DNA of 64,000 nucleotides from JBBRHQ01 sp963815645 (GTDB lineage: Bacteria; Actinomycetota; Thermoleophilia; Solirubrobacterales; 70-9). The notes under the pieces are model-generated. The model saw only the letters and a list, made by a program, of their open reading frames with translations. It had not been told where the DNA came from and did not search any database. Within the stretch, counting starts at the first letter, position 1. Every line of letters begins with the position of its first letter. Shown piece after piece: positions 49,541-57,399 of this stretch. The stretch lies in NCBI GenBank assembly GCA_963815645.1, contig CAWFHL010000001.1, forward strand, positions 744,001 to 808,000. The letters run 5' to 3'. Position numbers and translations under genes: made by a program.

Positions 49541-49938
49541 CAGACCCTCCTCCTCTTCTTCGGGCGGCAGCCGTTGTGGGCCTGGGGGGAGACGTCCTTG
49601 ACGGTGCTCACCTCGAGCCCTGCCGCCTGCAGCGAGCGGATTGCGGTCTCGCGGCCCGAGCCGGCGCCCTTGGCGAAGACCTCAACCCGCTCGAGCCCGT
49701 GCTCCATCCCCTTCTTCGCGGCCGAGTCGGCGGTGACCTGCGCGGCGAATGGGGTCGACTTGCGCGAGCCCTTGAAGCCGGCGCTGCCCGCCGACTCCCA
49801 GGCGATCACGTTGCCCTCGGTGTCGGTGAGGGTGACGATCGTGTTGTTGAAGCTGGTCTTGATGTGCGCCTGCCCGTAGGCGATGTTCTTCTTGACGCGA
49901 CGCCGCGCCCGGCCCTTCTGTGGCTTCTTCGCCGCCAT
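49540..49938 (-). CDS. rpsK: 30S ribosomal protein S11
   Basis: 132 residues: basic N-terminus, Ala-His-Ile-Lys-Thr-Ser-Phe-Asn-Asn-Thr-Ile-Val-Thr-Leu-Thr-Asp, and the C-terminal Pro-Gln-Ala-His-Asn-Gly-Cys-Arg-Pro-Lys-Lys-Arg-Arg-Arg. Platform protein near the mRNA exit. Usual place between rpsM and rpsD. Confidence 0.97.
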   Translation of the reverse strand: MAAKKPQKGRARRRVKKNIAYGQAHIKTSFNNTIVTLTDTEGNVIAWESAGSAGFKGSRKSTPFAAQVTADSAAKKGMEHGLERVEVFAKGAGSGRETAIRSLQAAGLEVSTVKDVSPQAHNGCRPKKRRRV

Positions 49939-49943
49939 CCCGC

Positions 49944-50327
49944 CTACCTCGCGGTCGGCGGCTTGCGCTTGCCGGCGACGCTCATCCGGCGCGGACCCTT
50001 GCGGCCCCGCGCGTTGGTCTTCGTCCGCTGGCCCCGCACCGGGAGGCCCCGCCGGTGGCGCAGGCCGCGGTAGGAGCCGATCTCCATCAGCCGCTTGACG
50101 CTCTGCGAGCGGTCGCGGCGCAGGTCACCCTCGACCTCGCGCGACTCGACCGCTTCGCGCAGCTTCACGACCTCGTCCTCGGTCAGGTCCTTGACCTGAG
50201 TATCGGGGTCGATCTTCGTCTCGGAGATGATCTCGCCCGCCGTCGAGCGGCCGATCCCGTAGACGTAGGTGAGGCCGATCTCGATCCGCTTGTTGACCGG
50301 GATGTTGACGCCGGCGATCCGAGCCAT
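49944..50327 (-). CDS. rpsM: 30S ribosomal protein S13
   Basis: 127 residues: Met-Ala-Arg-Ile-Ala-Gly-Val-Asn-Ile-Pro, Tyr-Gly-Ile-Gly-Arg-Ser-Thr-Ala, and Gly-Leu-Arg-His-Arg-Arg-Gly-Leu-Pro-Val-Arg-Gly-Gln-Arg-Thr-Lys-Thr-Asn-Ala-Arg. Head protein that contacts L5 and the P-site tRNA. Starts seven bases after rpmJ. Confidence 0.97.
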   Translation of the reverse strand: MARIAGVNIPVNKRIEIGLTYVYGIGRSTAGEIISETKIDPDTQVKDLTEDEVVKLREAVESREVEGDLRRDRSQSVKRLMEIGSYRGLRHRRGLPVRGQRTKTNARGRKGPRRMSVAGKRKPPTAR

Positions 50328-50334
50328 CAGACCC

Positions 50335-50448
50335 TCAGCCCTGCCTCTGCTTGTGGCGCGGGTTCTGGCAGATCACCAGGACCGCGCCGCGGCGGCGGAT
50401 GATCTTGCACTTCTCGCACATCGGTTTTACGGACGCTCGGACTTTCAT
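50335..50448 (-). CDS. rpmJ: 50S ribosomal protein L36 (zinc-ribbon type)
   Basis: 37 residues from ATG 50448: Met-Lys-Val-Arg-Ala-Ser-Val-Lys-Pro-Met, then the zinc ribbon Cys-Glu-Lys-Cys ... Cys-Gln-Asn-Pro-Arg-His. Standard length and position just before rpsM. infA, which normally stands ahead of it, is missing. Confidence 0.96.
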   Translation of the reverse strand: MKVRASVKPMCEKCKIIRRRGAVLVICQNPRHKQRQG

Positions 50449-50516
50449 CGCCTCGGATTCGTATCGAAAAAGGAAGCCCGCCAGCTCCAGGAGTCGAGCC
50501 GCAGGCATGCTCAAAC

Positions 50517-50530
50517 CGGCCCTTGGGCCG
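50517..50530. promoter_or_regulatory. Palindrome in the map-rpmJ gap
   Basis: CGGCCCTTGGGCCG is a perfect 14-base palindrome in the 136-base gap where infA would be expected. It could be a terminator after map or a control site for the alpha operon; the flanks show no T tract. Confidence 0.35.
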
Positions 50531-50584
50531 ACCGGGAAGGATAGCAGGGGACTTGCGTCCGAGCGCCCGCTCAGGCACGGTGGA

Positions 50585-51349
50585 TCAGTCCTCGTGCCAG
50601 GGGGTGAGGATCCGCGGTCCCTCCGCGGTCACCGCGACCGTGAACTCGAAGTGGGCGGCGAGCGATCCGTCCTGCGAGTAGACCGACCAGCCATCGTCGT
50701 CGATCCGCACAAGCGGGCCGCCGGCGTTGACCATCGGCTCGATCGCGAACACCATCCCCTCCTCCAGCTCCGGGCCCCGGCCCGGCTCGCCGAAGTTCGG
50801 AATCTGCGGGTCCTCGTGCATGTCGCGCCCGATTCCGTGGCCGACCAGGGTGCGGATCACCGAGAAGCCGTCGAGCTCGACCCGCCGCTGGATTGCGGCC
50901 GAGACGTCGCCGAGATGGTTCCCGGGCTGCATCTCGGCGCTCCCCTCCAGCAGCGAGGCCTGGGTGGTCGCCAGCAGGCTGCGGGCCTCGGCGGCGATCG
51001 AGCCGATCGGCACGGTGATTGCCGCGTCGGCCACCCATCCGTCCTTGACCACCCCGACGTCGAGCGAGAGGATGTCGCCCCGCTTCAGCTCCCCCGGCAC
51101 GGGGATCCCATGGACGACCATCGAGTTCGGCGAGGCACAGATCGAGCCGGGAAAGCCGCGGTACCCCTTGAACGCGGGCTCGGCGTCCTGGGAGCGGATG
51201 AAGCGCTCCGCCGCCTGGTCGAGGTCGAGCGTGCTGACCCCCGGACGGGCCTTGGAGGCGAGCATCCGTAGGCAGCGGACGAGGATCTCGCCAGCGACGG
51301 CCATCTGCTCGATTTGCTCCGATGTCTTGCGGATGATCATCCGGTACAC
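50585..51349 (-). CDS. map: Methionine aminopeptidase, type I
   Basis: 254 residues from GTG 51349; the ATG three codons later gives Met-Ile-Ile-Arg-Lys-Thr, the more usual N-terminus, and may be the true start. The five metal ligands are the Asp in Leu-Ser-Leu-Asp-Val-Gly, the Asp in Val-Ala-Asp-Ala-Ala, the His in Val-Gly-His-Gly-Ile-Gly, the Glu in Ile-Glu-Pro-Met and the Glu in Phe-Glu-Phe-Thr. It removes the initiator Met from new proteins. Starts two bases after adk. Confidence 0.96.
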   Translation of the reverse strand: MYRMIIRKTSEQIEQMAVAGEILVRCLRMLASKARPGVSTLDLDQAAERFIRSQDAEPAFKGYRGFPGSICASPNSMVVHGIPVPGELKRGDILSLDVGVVKDGWVADAAITVPIGSIAAEARSLLATTQASLLEGSAEMQPGNHLGDVSAAIQRRVELDGFSVIRTLVGHGIGRDMHEDPQIPNFGEPGRGPELEEGMVFAIEPMVNAGGPLVRIDDDGWSVYSQDGSLAAHFEFTVAVTAEGPRILTPWHED

Positions 51350-51351
51350 GC

Positions 51352-52026
51352 TCAGATGTCCTCTTCCAGCTTCATGGTCGAGAGCAGCGCCCTGATCCTG
51401 TCACTGACGTCCTCGGGAGGTTGCGCGCCTTCGACCCGGCGCAGCAGGCCCTTGGCGTCGTAGTAGGAGATCAGCGGCTCGGTCTGATCTCGGTAGGTGT
51501 CGAGCCGCCTCTTGATCACCTCGGGCTTGTCGTCGTCACGGATCTGCAGGTGGCTGCCGTCGATGTCGCAGACCCCCTCGATCTTCGGCGGGTCGAACTC
51601 GAGGTGGAAGACGTGGCCGTTCTCGGCGCAAGTGCGCCGCCCGGAGAGCCGCCGCACCACCTCCTCGTCGGATACCTCGATCAGCAGGGCGGCGCTCAGG
51701 TCGCGGTCGAGCCGCTCGATCTCGCCATCGAGGGCCTCGGCCTGGGGGACATTCCGCGGGAAGCCGTCGAGGATGAAGCCGTCGGCCGCCTCCTCGGAGC
51801 CCAGCGCCTCGACGATGATCCCGATGACGATCTCGTCGGGGGCGAGGTCACCGCGGTCCATGTACTCCTTCGCGGTCTTCCCCAGCTCCGTCTGTTCCTT
51901 GACCGCCTCGCGCAGGATGTTGCCGGTGGCGTAGTAGGGCAGGCGGAAGTCCTCCTGGAGGCGCTCCCCCTGGGTGCCCTTGCCCGAGCCGGGCGGACCC
52001 AGAAGTACGAGGTTCAGCTCAGACAT
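51352..52026 (-). CDS. adk: Adenylate kinase
   Basis: 224 residues. P-loop Gly-Pro-Pro-Gly-Ser-Gly-Lys-Gly-Thr at 10-18, and Asp-Gly-Phe-Pro-Arg-Asn (AMP-binding) near 88. The LID has Cys-Ala-Glu-Asn-Gly-His and Cys-Asp-Ile-Asp, two Cys only, so it may bind zinc with His and Asp or not at all. It balances ATP, ADP and AMP. In the common secY-adk-map order. Confidence 0.97.
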   Translation of the reverse strand: MSELNLVLLGPPGSGKGTQGERLQEDFRLPYYATGNILREAVKEQTELGKTAKEYMDRGDLAPDEIVIGIIVEALGSEEAADGFILDGFPRNVPQAEALDGEIERLDRDLSAALLIEVSDEEVVRRLSGRRTCAENGHVFHLEFDPPKIEGVCDIDGSHLQIRDDDKPEVIKRRLDTYRDQTEPLISYYDAKGLLRRVEGAQPPEDVSDRIRALLSTMKLEEDI

Positions 52027-52041
52027 GAGCCGCGGCGCGGC

Positions 52042-53313
52042 CTATTTGAGGAAGCCTTCGTAGTTGCGCATCATCAGCTGCGCCTCGAGCTGCTTGACCG
52101 TGTCCAGGGCAACGCCGATCACGATCAGGATCGATGTCCCCCCGAAGAAGAAGTTGGCGGAGGTCTGGCTGATCAGGATCGTCGGCAGTGCCGCCACCGC
52201 GCCAAGGTAGAGCGCCCCCGGAAAGGTCAGCCGGGAGAGGATGCGGTCGAGGTACTCGGCAGTCGGCCGGCCGGGTCTCACCCCGGGTATGAACCCGCCG
52301 TATTTCTTTAGGTTGTCGGCCTGATCGACCGGGTTGAAGGTGACCGCCGTGTAGAAGTAGGTGAAGATGATGATGAAGAAGACCTCGCCGACCACGTAGG
52401 CCCAGCTGTTCGGCGAGAAGAATGCGGCGAAGTCGAGCGCGGCGGGGGTGTTGAGCAGCTGGCCGATGGTCGGCGGGAAGGCCATGATCGAGGCGGCGAA
52501 GATCACCGGGATCACCCCCGCCATGTTGACCCGCAGCGGCAGATAGGTTGACCCGCCCGAGGTCATCTTCCGCCCGACCACCCGCTTCGCGTACTGGACC
52601 GGGATCCGCCGCTGGCCCTCCTGGACGAAGACGATCGCGACGATCACCGCCAGGGCGATGAACGGCATCATCACCACGAAGACCTGGTCCGGATTGCTCC
52701 ACCACTTGGTGATCCCGTCCGGGATCCGCGAGGCGATCGAGGCGAAGATCATCAGCGAGATGCCGTTGCCGATGCCGTGCTGGGTGATCAGCTCGCCGAG
52801 CCACATCAGCAGGGTCGCCCCGGCCGTCATACAGACGACGATCAGGAAGACGTTGGTGAAGGTCAGCTCGCCGACCACGCTGGACCCGGTCTGATTGCCG
52901 AAGGAGCGGAAGAGGAAGACGTAGCCGAGGGACTGGCCGAAGGCGAGCCCGACCGTCAGGTACCGCGTGTACTGGGTGATCTTCTGCTGGCCGACCTCGC
53001 CCTCCTTCTGAAGCTTCTCCAGCGAGGGGACGACGACGGTCAGCAGCTGCAGGATGATCGAGGCCGTGATGTAGGGCATGATTCCCAGCGCGAACAGGGA
53101 GAGGCGCGAGAGGCTCCCGCCGGAGAAGAGGTTGAGGAAGCCGAGGATGTTGGAGCCGGAGAAGTTGCTCTGGATGTCCTTGACCGCGTTGACGTCAATA
53201 CCCGGCGAGGGGATGTAGGCGCCGAGGCGGTAGAGCGCCAGCATCGCCGCCGTGAAGGCGATCTTTTTGCGGATATCGGCGACGCTGAAGGCGTTGAGGA
53301 TCGTCCGAAGCAC
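52042..53313 (-). CDS. secY: Protein translocase subunit SecY
   Basis: 423 residues with about ten membrane helices. Conserved segments: Leu-Gly-Ile-Met-Pro-Tyr-Ile-Thr-Ala-Ser-Ile-Ile in helix 2, Gln-His-Gly-Ile-Gly-Asn-Gly-Ile-Ser in helix 5, and Gly-Phe-Ile-Pro-Gly-Val-Arg-Pro-Gly before helix 8. It is the pore of the Sec system and would export the signal-peptide proteins of this window. Its GTG shares one base with the rplO stop. Confidence 0.97.
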   Translation of the reverse strand: MLRTILNAFSVADIRKKIAFTAAMLALYRLGAYIPSPGIDVNAVKDIQSNFSGSNILGFLNLFSGGSLSRLSLFALGIMPYITASIILQLLTVVVPSLEKLQKEGEVGQQKITQYTRYLTVGLAFGQSLGYVFLFRSFGNQTGSSVVGELTFTNVFLIVVCMTAGATLLMWLGELITQHGIGNGISLMIFASIASRIPDGITKWWSNPDQVFVVMMPFIALAVIVAIVFVQEGQRRIPVQYAKRVVGRKMTSGGSTYLPLRVNMAGVIPVIFAASIMAFPPTIGQLLNTPAALDFAAFFSPNSWAYVVGEVFFIIIFTYFYTAVTFNPVDQADNLKKYGGFIPGVRPGRPTAEYLDRILSRLTFPGALYLGAVAALPTILISQTSANFFFGGTSILIVIGVALDTVKQLEAQLMMRNYEGFLK

Positions 53314-53810
53314 TAGGGCTCCAAAGTCTCGCAGGTGCCCCCTGCCGCCTCGATCTTCTCCCGGGCGGCGGCGCTGAACCCGTGGGCCCGGACGGTCAGC
53401 TTCTTGGAGATCTCACCGCGGGCCAGGATCTTGACCGGGTCGGAGCGCTTCGCAAGCCCCTTCTCGCGCAGCGTCTCAGGATTCACCTCTGCCCCGGCAT
53501 CGAAGCGCTGCTCGAGGTCGGCGAGGTTGACCGGTTGGGTGCGAGTTCGGAAGTTCTCAAACGGCATCGACTTCTTCATCTGAGGGCCGCGCAGCTTGCG
53601 CATCCTCATGTGGATCGGGTTCTGTCCGCCCTCGTAGGCGACCTTCCGCTTCGAGCCGGCGCGGGCGCCCGCGCCCTTGTGACCGCGGCCCGAGGTCTTG
53701 CCGGTGCCCGAGCCCTCGCCGCGACCGATCCGTTTCCGGGACCGGCGGGAGCCCGGCTTCGGCTTGATGTTGTGTAGCCCGATCTCCTCCGAGCGTGGCG
53801 TCTCGGCCAT
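53313..53810 (-). CDS. rplO: 50S ribosomal protein L15
   Basis: 165 residues, with Lys-Arg-Ile-Gly-Arg-Gly-Glu-Gly-Ser-Gly-Thr-Gly-Lys-Thr-Ser-Gly-Arg-Gly-His-Lys-Gly and Phe-Glu-Gly/Tyr-Glu-Gly-Gly-Gln. Slightly longer than E. coli L15 at the N-terminus. Its ATG overlaps the rpmD stop by one base. Confidence 0.96.
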   Translation of the reverse strand: MAETPRSEEIGLHNIKPKPGSRRSRKRIGRGEGSGTGKTSGRGHKGAGARAGSKRKVAYEGGQNPIHMRMRKLRGPQMKKSMPFENFRTRTQPVNLADLEQRFDAGAEVNPETLREKGLAKRSDPVKILARGEISKKLTVRAHGFSAAAREKIEAAGGTCETLEP

Positions 53811-53992
53811 CAGGAGCCCTCCCCGACCTCAACCAGGTGCTCGACCACCCTCAGCTGGCCGCGAAGCTGCGGCGTGTCGGAGCGCTCGACCCGGGAGCCG
53901 GGCTTGCGCAGCCCCAGGGCCCGCAGGGTCGCTCGCTGGTTCGGCTTGGTACCCGCCGCGGAGCGGATCTGCGTGATGGCGACGATGCTCAC
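53810..53992 (-). CDS. rpmD: 50S ribosomal protein L30
   Basis: 60 residues: Ile-Thr-Gln-Ile-Arg-Ser-Ala-Ala-Gly-Thr-Lys-Pro-Asn-Gln-Arg-Ala-Thr-Leu-Arg-Ala and Gly-Leu-Arg-Lys. Normal length. Overlaps the rpsE stop by four bases (ATGA). Confidence 0.95.
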   Translation of the reverse strand: MSIVAITQIRSAAGTKPNQRATLRALGLRKPGSRVERSDTPQLRGQLRVVEHLVEVGEGS

Positions 53993-54681
53993 GAGCCCTC
54001 GGCCTCCGTCTCGGTCTCGGTTGAAGACTCCTCCGCACCGGCCTCGGCGGCGACTGCGACCGGCTCAGGGACTTCGGCTTCGTCGCTTGGCTCAGCGGTC
54101 TCGGCAGCCCGCGATTCCTCGCCCTCGTGCTTGCCTCGCTCCGCCTTCTCGGCATCGAGGCCCAGCACCTGGCCGACCGTGAGCCCGCGCAGCTCGGCGA
54201 CCTCCTCCGGGCGGCGCAGCCGGATCAGGCCGTCCATTGTCGCCTTGACGAGATTGATCGGGTTCTGGGTGCCGATGCTCTTGGTGAGGACGTCGCGGAC
54301 CCCGCCCAGCTCGAGCACCGCACGCACTCCGCCGCCTGCGATCACGCCGGTACCGGGACTGGCCGGCCTCAGGACGACGTGCCCGGCGCCGAAGCGCCCG
54401 ATGATCTTGTGGGTGATCGTCTGTCCGTACTTGGGCACCCTGATCAGGTTCTTGCGGGCGTCCTCGACCGCCTTCTGGATCGCCAGCGGCACCTCGCGGG
54501 CCTTCCCGTAGCCGATCCCGACCACCGACTCCTCGTCGCCTACCGCGACCAGCGCCGTGAACGAGAAGCGCCGGCCGCCCTTGACAACCTTGGCGACACG
54601 GTTGATCTCGATCACCCGCTCGGAGAGGTCGAGGCCCTTGGGGCTGACCATCTCAATCTTTCCTGTGCTCATTCCCTTCAT
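53989..54681 (-). CDS. rpsE: 30S ribosomal protein S5 with acidic C-terminal extension
   Basis: 230 residues. The S5 core (about 15-175) is complete: Val-Val-Lys-Gly-Gly-Arg-Arg-Phe-Ser-Phe, Gly-Tyr-Gly-Lys-Ala, and Pro-Ala-Ser-Pro-Gly-Thr-Gly-Val-Ile-Ala-Gly-Gly. Residues about 178-230 form an extra tail of Glu, Ala, Ser and Thr that E. coli S5 lacks. Three in-frame ATG/GTG choices exist at the start; Met-Ser-Thr-Gly-Lys four codons in is plausible. S5 shapes the mRNA entry channel. Confidence 0.96.
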   Translation of the reverse strand: MKGMSTGKIEMVSPKGLDLSERVIEINRVAKVVKGGRRFSFTALVAVGDEESVVGIGYGKAREVPLAIQKAVEDARKNLIRVPKYGQTITHKIIGRFGAGHVVLRPASPGTGVIAGGGVRAVLELGGVRDVLTKSIGTQNPINLVKATMDGLIRLRRPEEVAELRGLTVGQVLGLDAEKAERGKHEGEESRAAETAEPSDEAEVPEPVAVAAEAGAEESSTETETEAEGS

Positions 54682-54727
54682 GGCAAGCGGCTCACGGTAG
54701 CGGAAGCGATCATCGCGACTCGCACGA

Positions 54728-55081
54728 TCAGAGCTTCAACCCTCCTTCACGCGCTCCCTCGGCGAGGGCCCTGACACGGCCGTGGTAGCGATAACCGCCG
54801 CGATCGAAGACGCATGTCTCGACCCCGGCCGCCTTCGCCCTCTCGGCCAGCAGCACCCCGGCGCGCTTCGCCTGCTCGCCCCGGTTCAGCTCGCGGAGCT
54901 CGGGCTCCGTCCAGTTGACCGCAGCCAGGGTACGGCCCTGGGTGTCGTCGATCAGCTGGGCGAAGACACCGCGGTTGGAGCGATACACCGAGAGCCGCGG
55001 GCGCTCCCCCGTGCCCGAGATCTTTGCCCGCACTCGGCGGCGGCGGCGCAGCCTTCTTTGCTGCTTGGTGAGCACCGTCAT
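54728..55081 (-). CDS. rplR: 50S ribosomal protein L18
   Basis: 117 residues: Arg-Leu-Arg-Arg-Arg-Arg-Arg-Val-Arg-Ala-Lys-Ile-Ser-Gly-Thr, Arg-Leu-Ser-Val-Tyr-Arg-Ser-Asn-Arg, and Phe-Asp-Arg-Gly-Gly-Tyr-Arg-Tyr-His-Gly-Arg-Val. It binds 5S rRNA. ATG overlaps the rplF stop (ATGA). Confidence 0.97.
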   Translation of the reverse strand: MTVLTKQQRRLRRRRRVRAKISGTGERPRLSVYRSNRGVFAQLIDDTQGRTLAAVNWTEPELRELNRGEQAKRAGVLLAERAKAAGVETCVFDRGGYRYHGRVRALAEGAREGGLKL

Positions 55082-55611
55082 GCGCGCTTGCCCACCTTGC
55101 GGGCGACGTGCTCGCCGCTGTAACGAATTCCCTTGCCCTTGTAGGGCTCCGGGGGGCGCCGCTTGCGGATATCCGCGGCGACCTGGCCGACCAGCTGCTT
55201 ATCTATCCCGCGAATGATCACCTCGGTCGGCTGGGGCACTTCGAACTCGACCCCCTCCGGAGCGTCGATCACGATCGGGTGTGAATAGCCGAGCGCCAGC
55301 TCGAGGTTGCGGCCCTTGAGCTGGGCGCGGTAGCCGACTCCTTGGATCTCGAGCCGCTTTTCAAAACCGTCGGTGACACCCTCGACCATGTTGGCGATCA
55401 GGCTGCGAGTGAGCCCGTGGAGGGCCCGGTGCTCGCCGCGATCAGTCGGCCGGGCGACGGTCAATGCACCGTCGGCCTGCTCGACCGTCATCTCGGCCGA
55501 GACCGTCTGGCTGAGCTCGCCCTTCGGGCCCTTGACCGCGACCCGCCCAGGGGCTAGCTCGACGCTGACGGCGTCGGGCACCGGAATGGGCTTTCGACCG
55601 ATTCGGCTCAT
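55078..55611 (-). CDS. rplF: 50S ribosomal protein L6
   Basis: 177 residues: Ser-Arg-Ile-Gly-Arg-Lys-Pro-Ile-Pro-Val-Pro, Val-Lys-Gly-Pro-Lys-Gly-Glu-Leu, and the C-terminal Pro-Glu-Pro-Tyr-Lys-Gly-Lys-Gly-Ile-Arg-Tyr. Two repeated alpha-beta domains as usual. Sits near the factor-binding site. Confidence 0.97.
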   Translation of the reverse strand: MSRIGRKPIPVPDAVSVELAPGRVAVKGPKGELSQTVSAEMTVEQADGALTVARPTDRGEHRALHGLTRSLIANMVEGVTDGFEKRLEIQGVGYRAQLKGRNLELALGYSHPIVIDAPEGVEFEVPQPTEVIIRGIDKQLVGQVAADIRKRRPPEPYKGKGIRYSGEHVARKVGKRA

Positions 55612-55618
55612 TCGTGGA

Positions 55619-56014
55619 TCACCAGACGTAGGCGACGACCTCGCCCCCGACTCCCTTCGCGCTGGCTTCGTGGCCGGTCATCACGCCGCTCGAGGTGCTG
55701 ACGATCGCGGTGCCCGTCCCGCCGTAGACTCGCGGCACCTTCTTCGAGTCGACGTAGCGCCTGCGGCCCGGGCGCGAGATTCGCTCCATCCCGGTGATCA
55801 CCGGCTCGTGATCGTCGGTGTACTTGAGGCGCACGGTGATCACCTCGCCGACCCGGGCCGGCTCGGAGCTGAAATCGATGATGTAGCCCTGCTCCTTGAG
55901 GATCCGCGACATCTCCAGCTTCAGACGCGAGGAGGGGACCTCCACCTCCTCGTGCCCGGCGCTCATCGCGTTGCGGAGCCGGGTCAGGTAGTCGGCTATC
56001 GGGTCGGTCAGCAT
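55619..56014 (-). CDS. rpsH: 30S ribosomal protein S8
   Basis: 131 residues: Asp-Pro-Ile-Ala-Asp-Tyr-Leu-Thr-Arg-Leu-Arg-Asn-Ala, and the C-terminal Gly-Thr-Ala-Ile-Val-Ser-Thr-Ser-Ser-Gly-Val-Met. Standard central-domain 16S rRNA binder. Four-base gap after rpsN. Confidence 0.97.
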   Translation of the reverse strand: MLTDPIADYLTRLRNAMSAGHEEVEVPSSRLKLEMSRILKEQGYIIDFSSEPARVGEVITVRLKYTDDHEPVITGMERISRPGRRRYVDSKKVPRVYGGTGTAIVSTSSGVMTGHEASAKGVGGEVVAYVW

Positions 56015-56018
56015 CGCC

Positions 56019-56204
56019 TCACCAGCTGGACTTGGTCATTCCGGGAATGTAGCCCTCGTGCGCCGCCTCGCGGAGGCAGATCCGGCAGAGGCCGAACTTG
56101 CGGTAATAGGCCCGCGGTCGCCCGCAGCGGCGGCAACGATGGTAGCCGCGGGTCTTGTACTTGGGCTTGCGCTGCTGACGTACTTTCTGAGAGGTCTTGG
56201 CCAT
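56019..56204 (-). CDS. rpsN: 30S ribosomal protein S14, zinc-dependent type Z
   Basis: 61 residues, the short form, with zinc ligands Cys-Arg-Arg-Cys-Gly-Arg-Pro ... Cys-Arg-Ile-Cys-Leu-Arg. Ends Met-Thr-Lys-Ser-Ser-Trp as is usual. No zinc-free S14 copy is seen in the window. Confidence 0.97.
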   Translation of the reverse strand: MAKTSQKVRQQRKPKYKTRGYHRCRRCGRPRAYYRKFGLCRICLREAAHEGYIPGMTKSSW

Positions 56205-56234
56205 TCGGTGCTTTGCTGGCTAGCCGCCGGGCGA

Positions 56235-57053
56235 CTAGTCGCTTTCCTCCGTATCTGTGTCGCTGGATTCCCCTGCCCCCTCGGCAGACGGCTCGGTCCC
56301 CCCCTCCTCGCCTTCCTCGCCCTCCTCGGGCTTCTCCGGCTTGGCGTATGCCTCGGGGTTCTCCTCCTTGAGCTGCTCGAGCGCGGCCTGCTCGGCCTCC
56401 GCCCGCTGGCGGGCCTCCTCCTTGCGGCGCTCCTCCTCTTCCTCGGCCTCCCCGTCGACCGAGCCGGGCCGGCCCTCCTGAGCGAACGGCATGCCGAGCG
56501 CGAGCAGCAGTTCGAAGGCCTCCTCGTCGGTGGCGGCAGTGGTGGTGATAGTGATGTCGAGGCCGCGCACCTCGTCGATCGAGTCGTAGTCGATCTCGGG
56601 AAAGATCAGCTGCTCGCGGATCCCCATCGAGTAGTTGCCGCGACCGTCGAAGGAGCGCGGATTGAGCCCCCGGAAGTCGCGGATTCTCGGCACGGCGATC
56701 GAGCAGAGGCGGTCGAGGAACTCCCACATCCGGGCCCGGCGCAGGGTGACCGAGATCCCGACCGGCATCCCCTCGCGCACCTTGAAGGAGGCGATCGACT
56801 TCCGAGCCCTGCGGATGTTGGGATGCTGGCCGGCTATCGTCGCCAGCTGTTCGGTTGCCGCCTCGAAGACCTTCGAGTCCTGCTTGCCCTCGCCGAGACC
56901 CATGTTGAGGGTGATCTTCTCCAGGCGCGGCGCCTGCATCGGCGTCGAGTAGCCGAACTTCTCGATCAGCTGGGGCATGATCTCCTCGCGGTAGCGCTCG
57001 CGAAGGCGCGGCGGGGGCGCGGTCTGTGCCTGGGTTGTCGCGGTGGCTTCCAT
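56235..57053 (-). CDS. rplE: 50S ribosomal protein L5 with long acidic C-terminal extension
   Basis: 272 residues from ATG 57053, four bases after rplX; the frame is open 17 codons further up but overlaps rplX. The L5 core (about 15-195) is intact: Leu-Asn-Met-Gly-Leu-Gly-Glu-Gly, Ala-Arg-Lys-Ser-Ile-Ala-Ser-Phe-Lys-Val-Arg-Glu-Gly, and Gly-Asn-Tyr-Ser-Met-Gly. Residues about 196-272 are a Glu/Ala-rich, coiled-coil-like then Glu-Gly-Ser tail absent from standard L5. L5 contacts 5S rRNA, S13 and P-site tRNA. Confidence 0.96.
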   Translation of the reverse strand: MEATATTQAQTAPPPRLRERYREEIMPQLIEKFGYSTPMQAPRLEKITLNMGLGEGKQDSKVFEAATEQLATIAGQHPNIRRARKSIASFKVREGMPVGISVTLRRARMWEFLDRLCSIAVPRIRDFRGLNPRSFDGRGNYSMGIREQLIFPEIDYDSIDEVRGLDITITTTAATDEEAFELLLALGMPFAQEGRPGSVDGEAEEEEERRKEEARQRAEAEQAALEQLKEENPEAYAKPEKPEEGEEGEEGGTEPSAEGAGESSDTDTEESD

Positions 57054-57057
57054 CGTC

Positions 57058-57399
57058 CTAGTCGATCGCGGTGCCGCTGCGCTTCGCGAAGCGCTCGCGC
57101 TCACCGGCCTCGTTTCGCCGCACCCCGACCCGGGTCGGCTTGTTGTCCTTGGGGTCGAGCAGCATCACATTTGAGACGTGGATCGGCCCCTCCTTCTCGA
57201 CGATCCCGCCGACCTCGGCGCCCTTCTGGGTGTCCTTGACCGAGCGCGGCCGTTGGTGGCGCTTGATCATGTTCAGGTGCTCGACGTAGACCTTCTGCTT
57301 CGGCGGGTCGGTGCGCACCACCCGACCGGTCTTGCCGGCATCCTTGCCGCTGATCACGATCACCTGATCGTCGGTCCGGATCCGCATCGACTTCGCCAT
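57058..57399 (-). CDS. rplX: 50S ribosomal protein L24
   Basis: 113 residues from ATG 57399, chosen because GGAGG lies seven bases upstream. KOW motif Asp-Gln-Val-Ile-Val-Ile-Ser-Gly-Lys-Asp-Ala-Gly-Lys-Thr-Gly-Arg-Val, then His-Leu-Asn-Met-Ile-Lys-Arg-His. L24 starts 50S assembly. Its ATG shares one base with the stop of the small ORF upstream (TGATG). Confidence 0.96.
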   Translation of the reverse strand: MAKSMRIRTDDQVIVISGKDAGKTGRVVRTDPPKQKVYVEHLNMIKRHQRPRSVKDTQKGAEVGGIVEKEGPIHVSNVMLLDPKDNKPTRVGVRRNEAGERERFAKRSGTAID

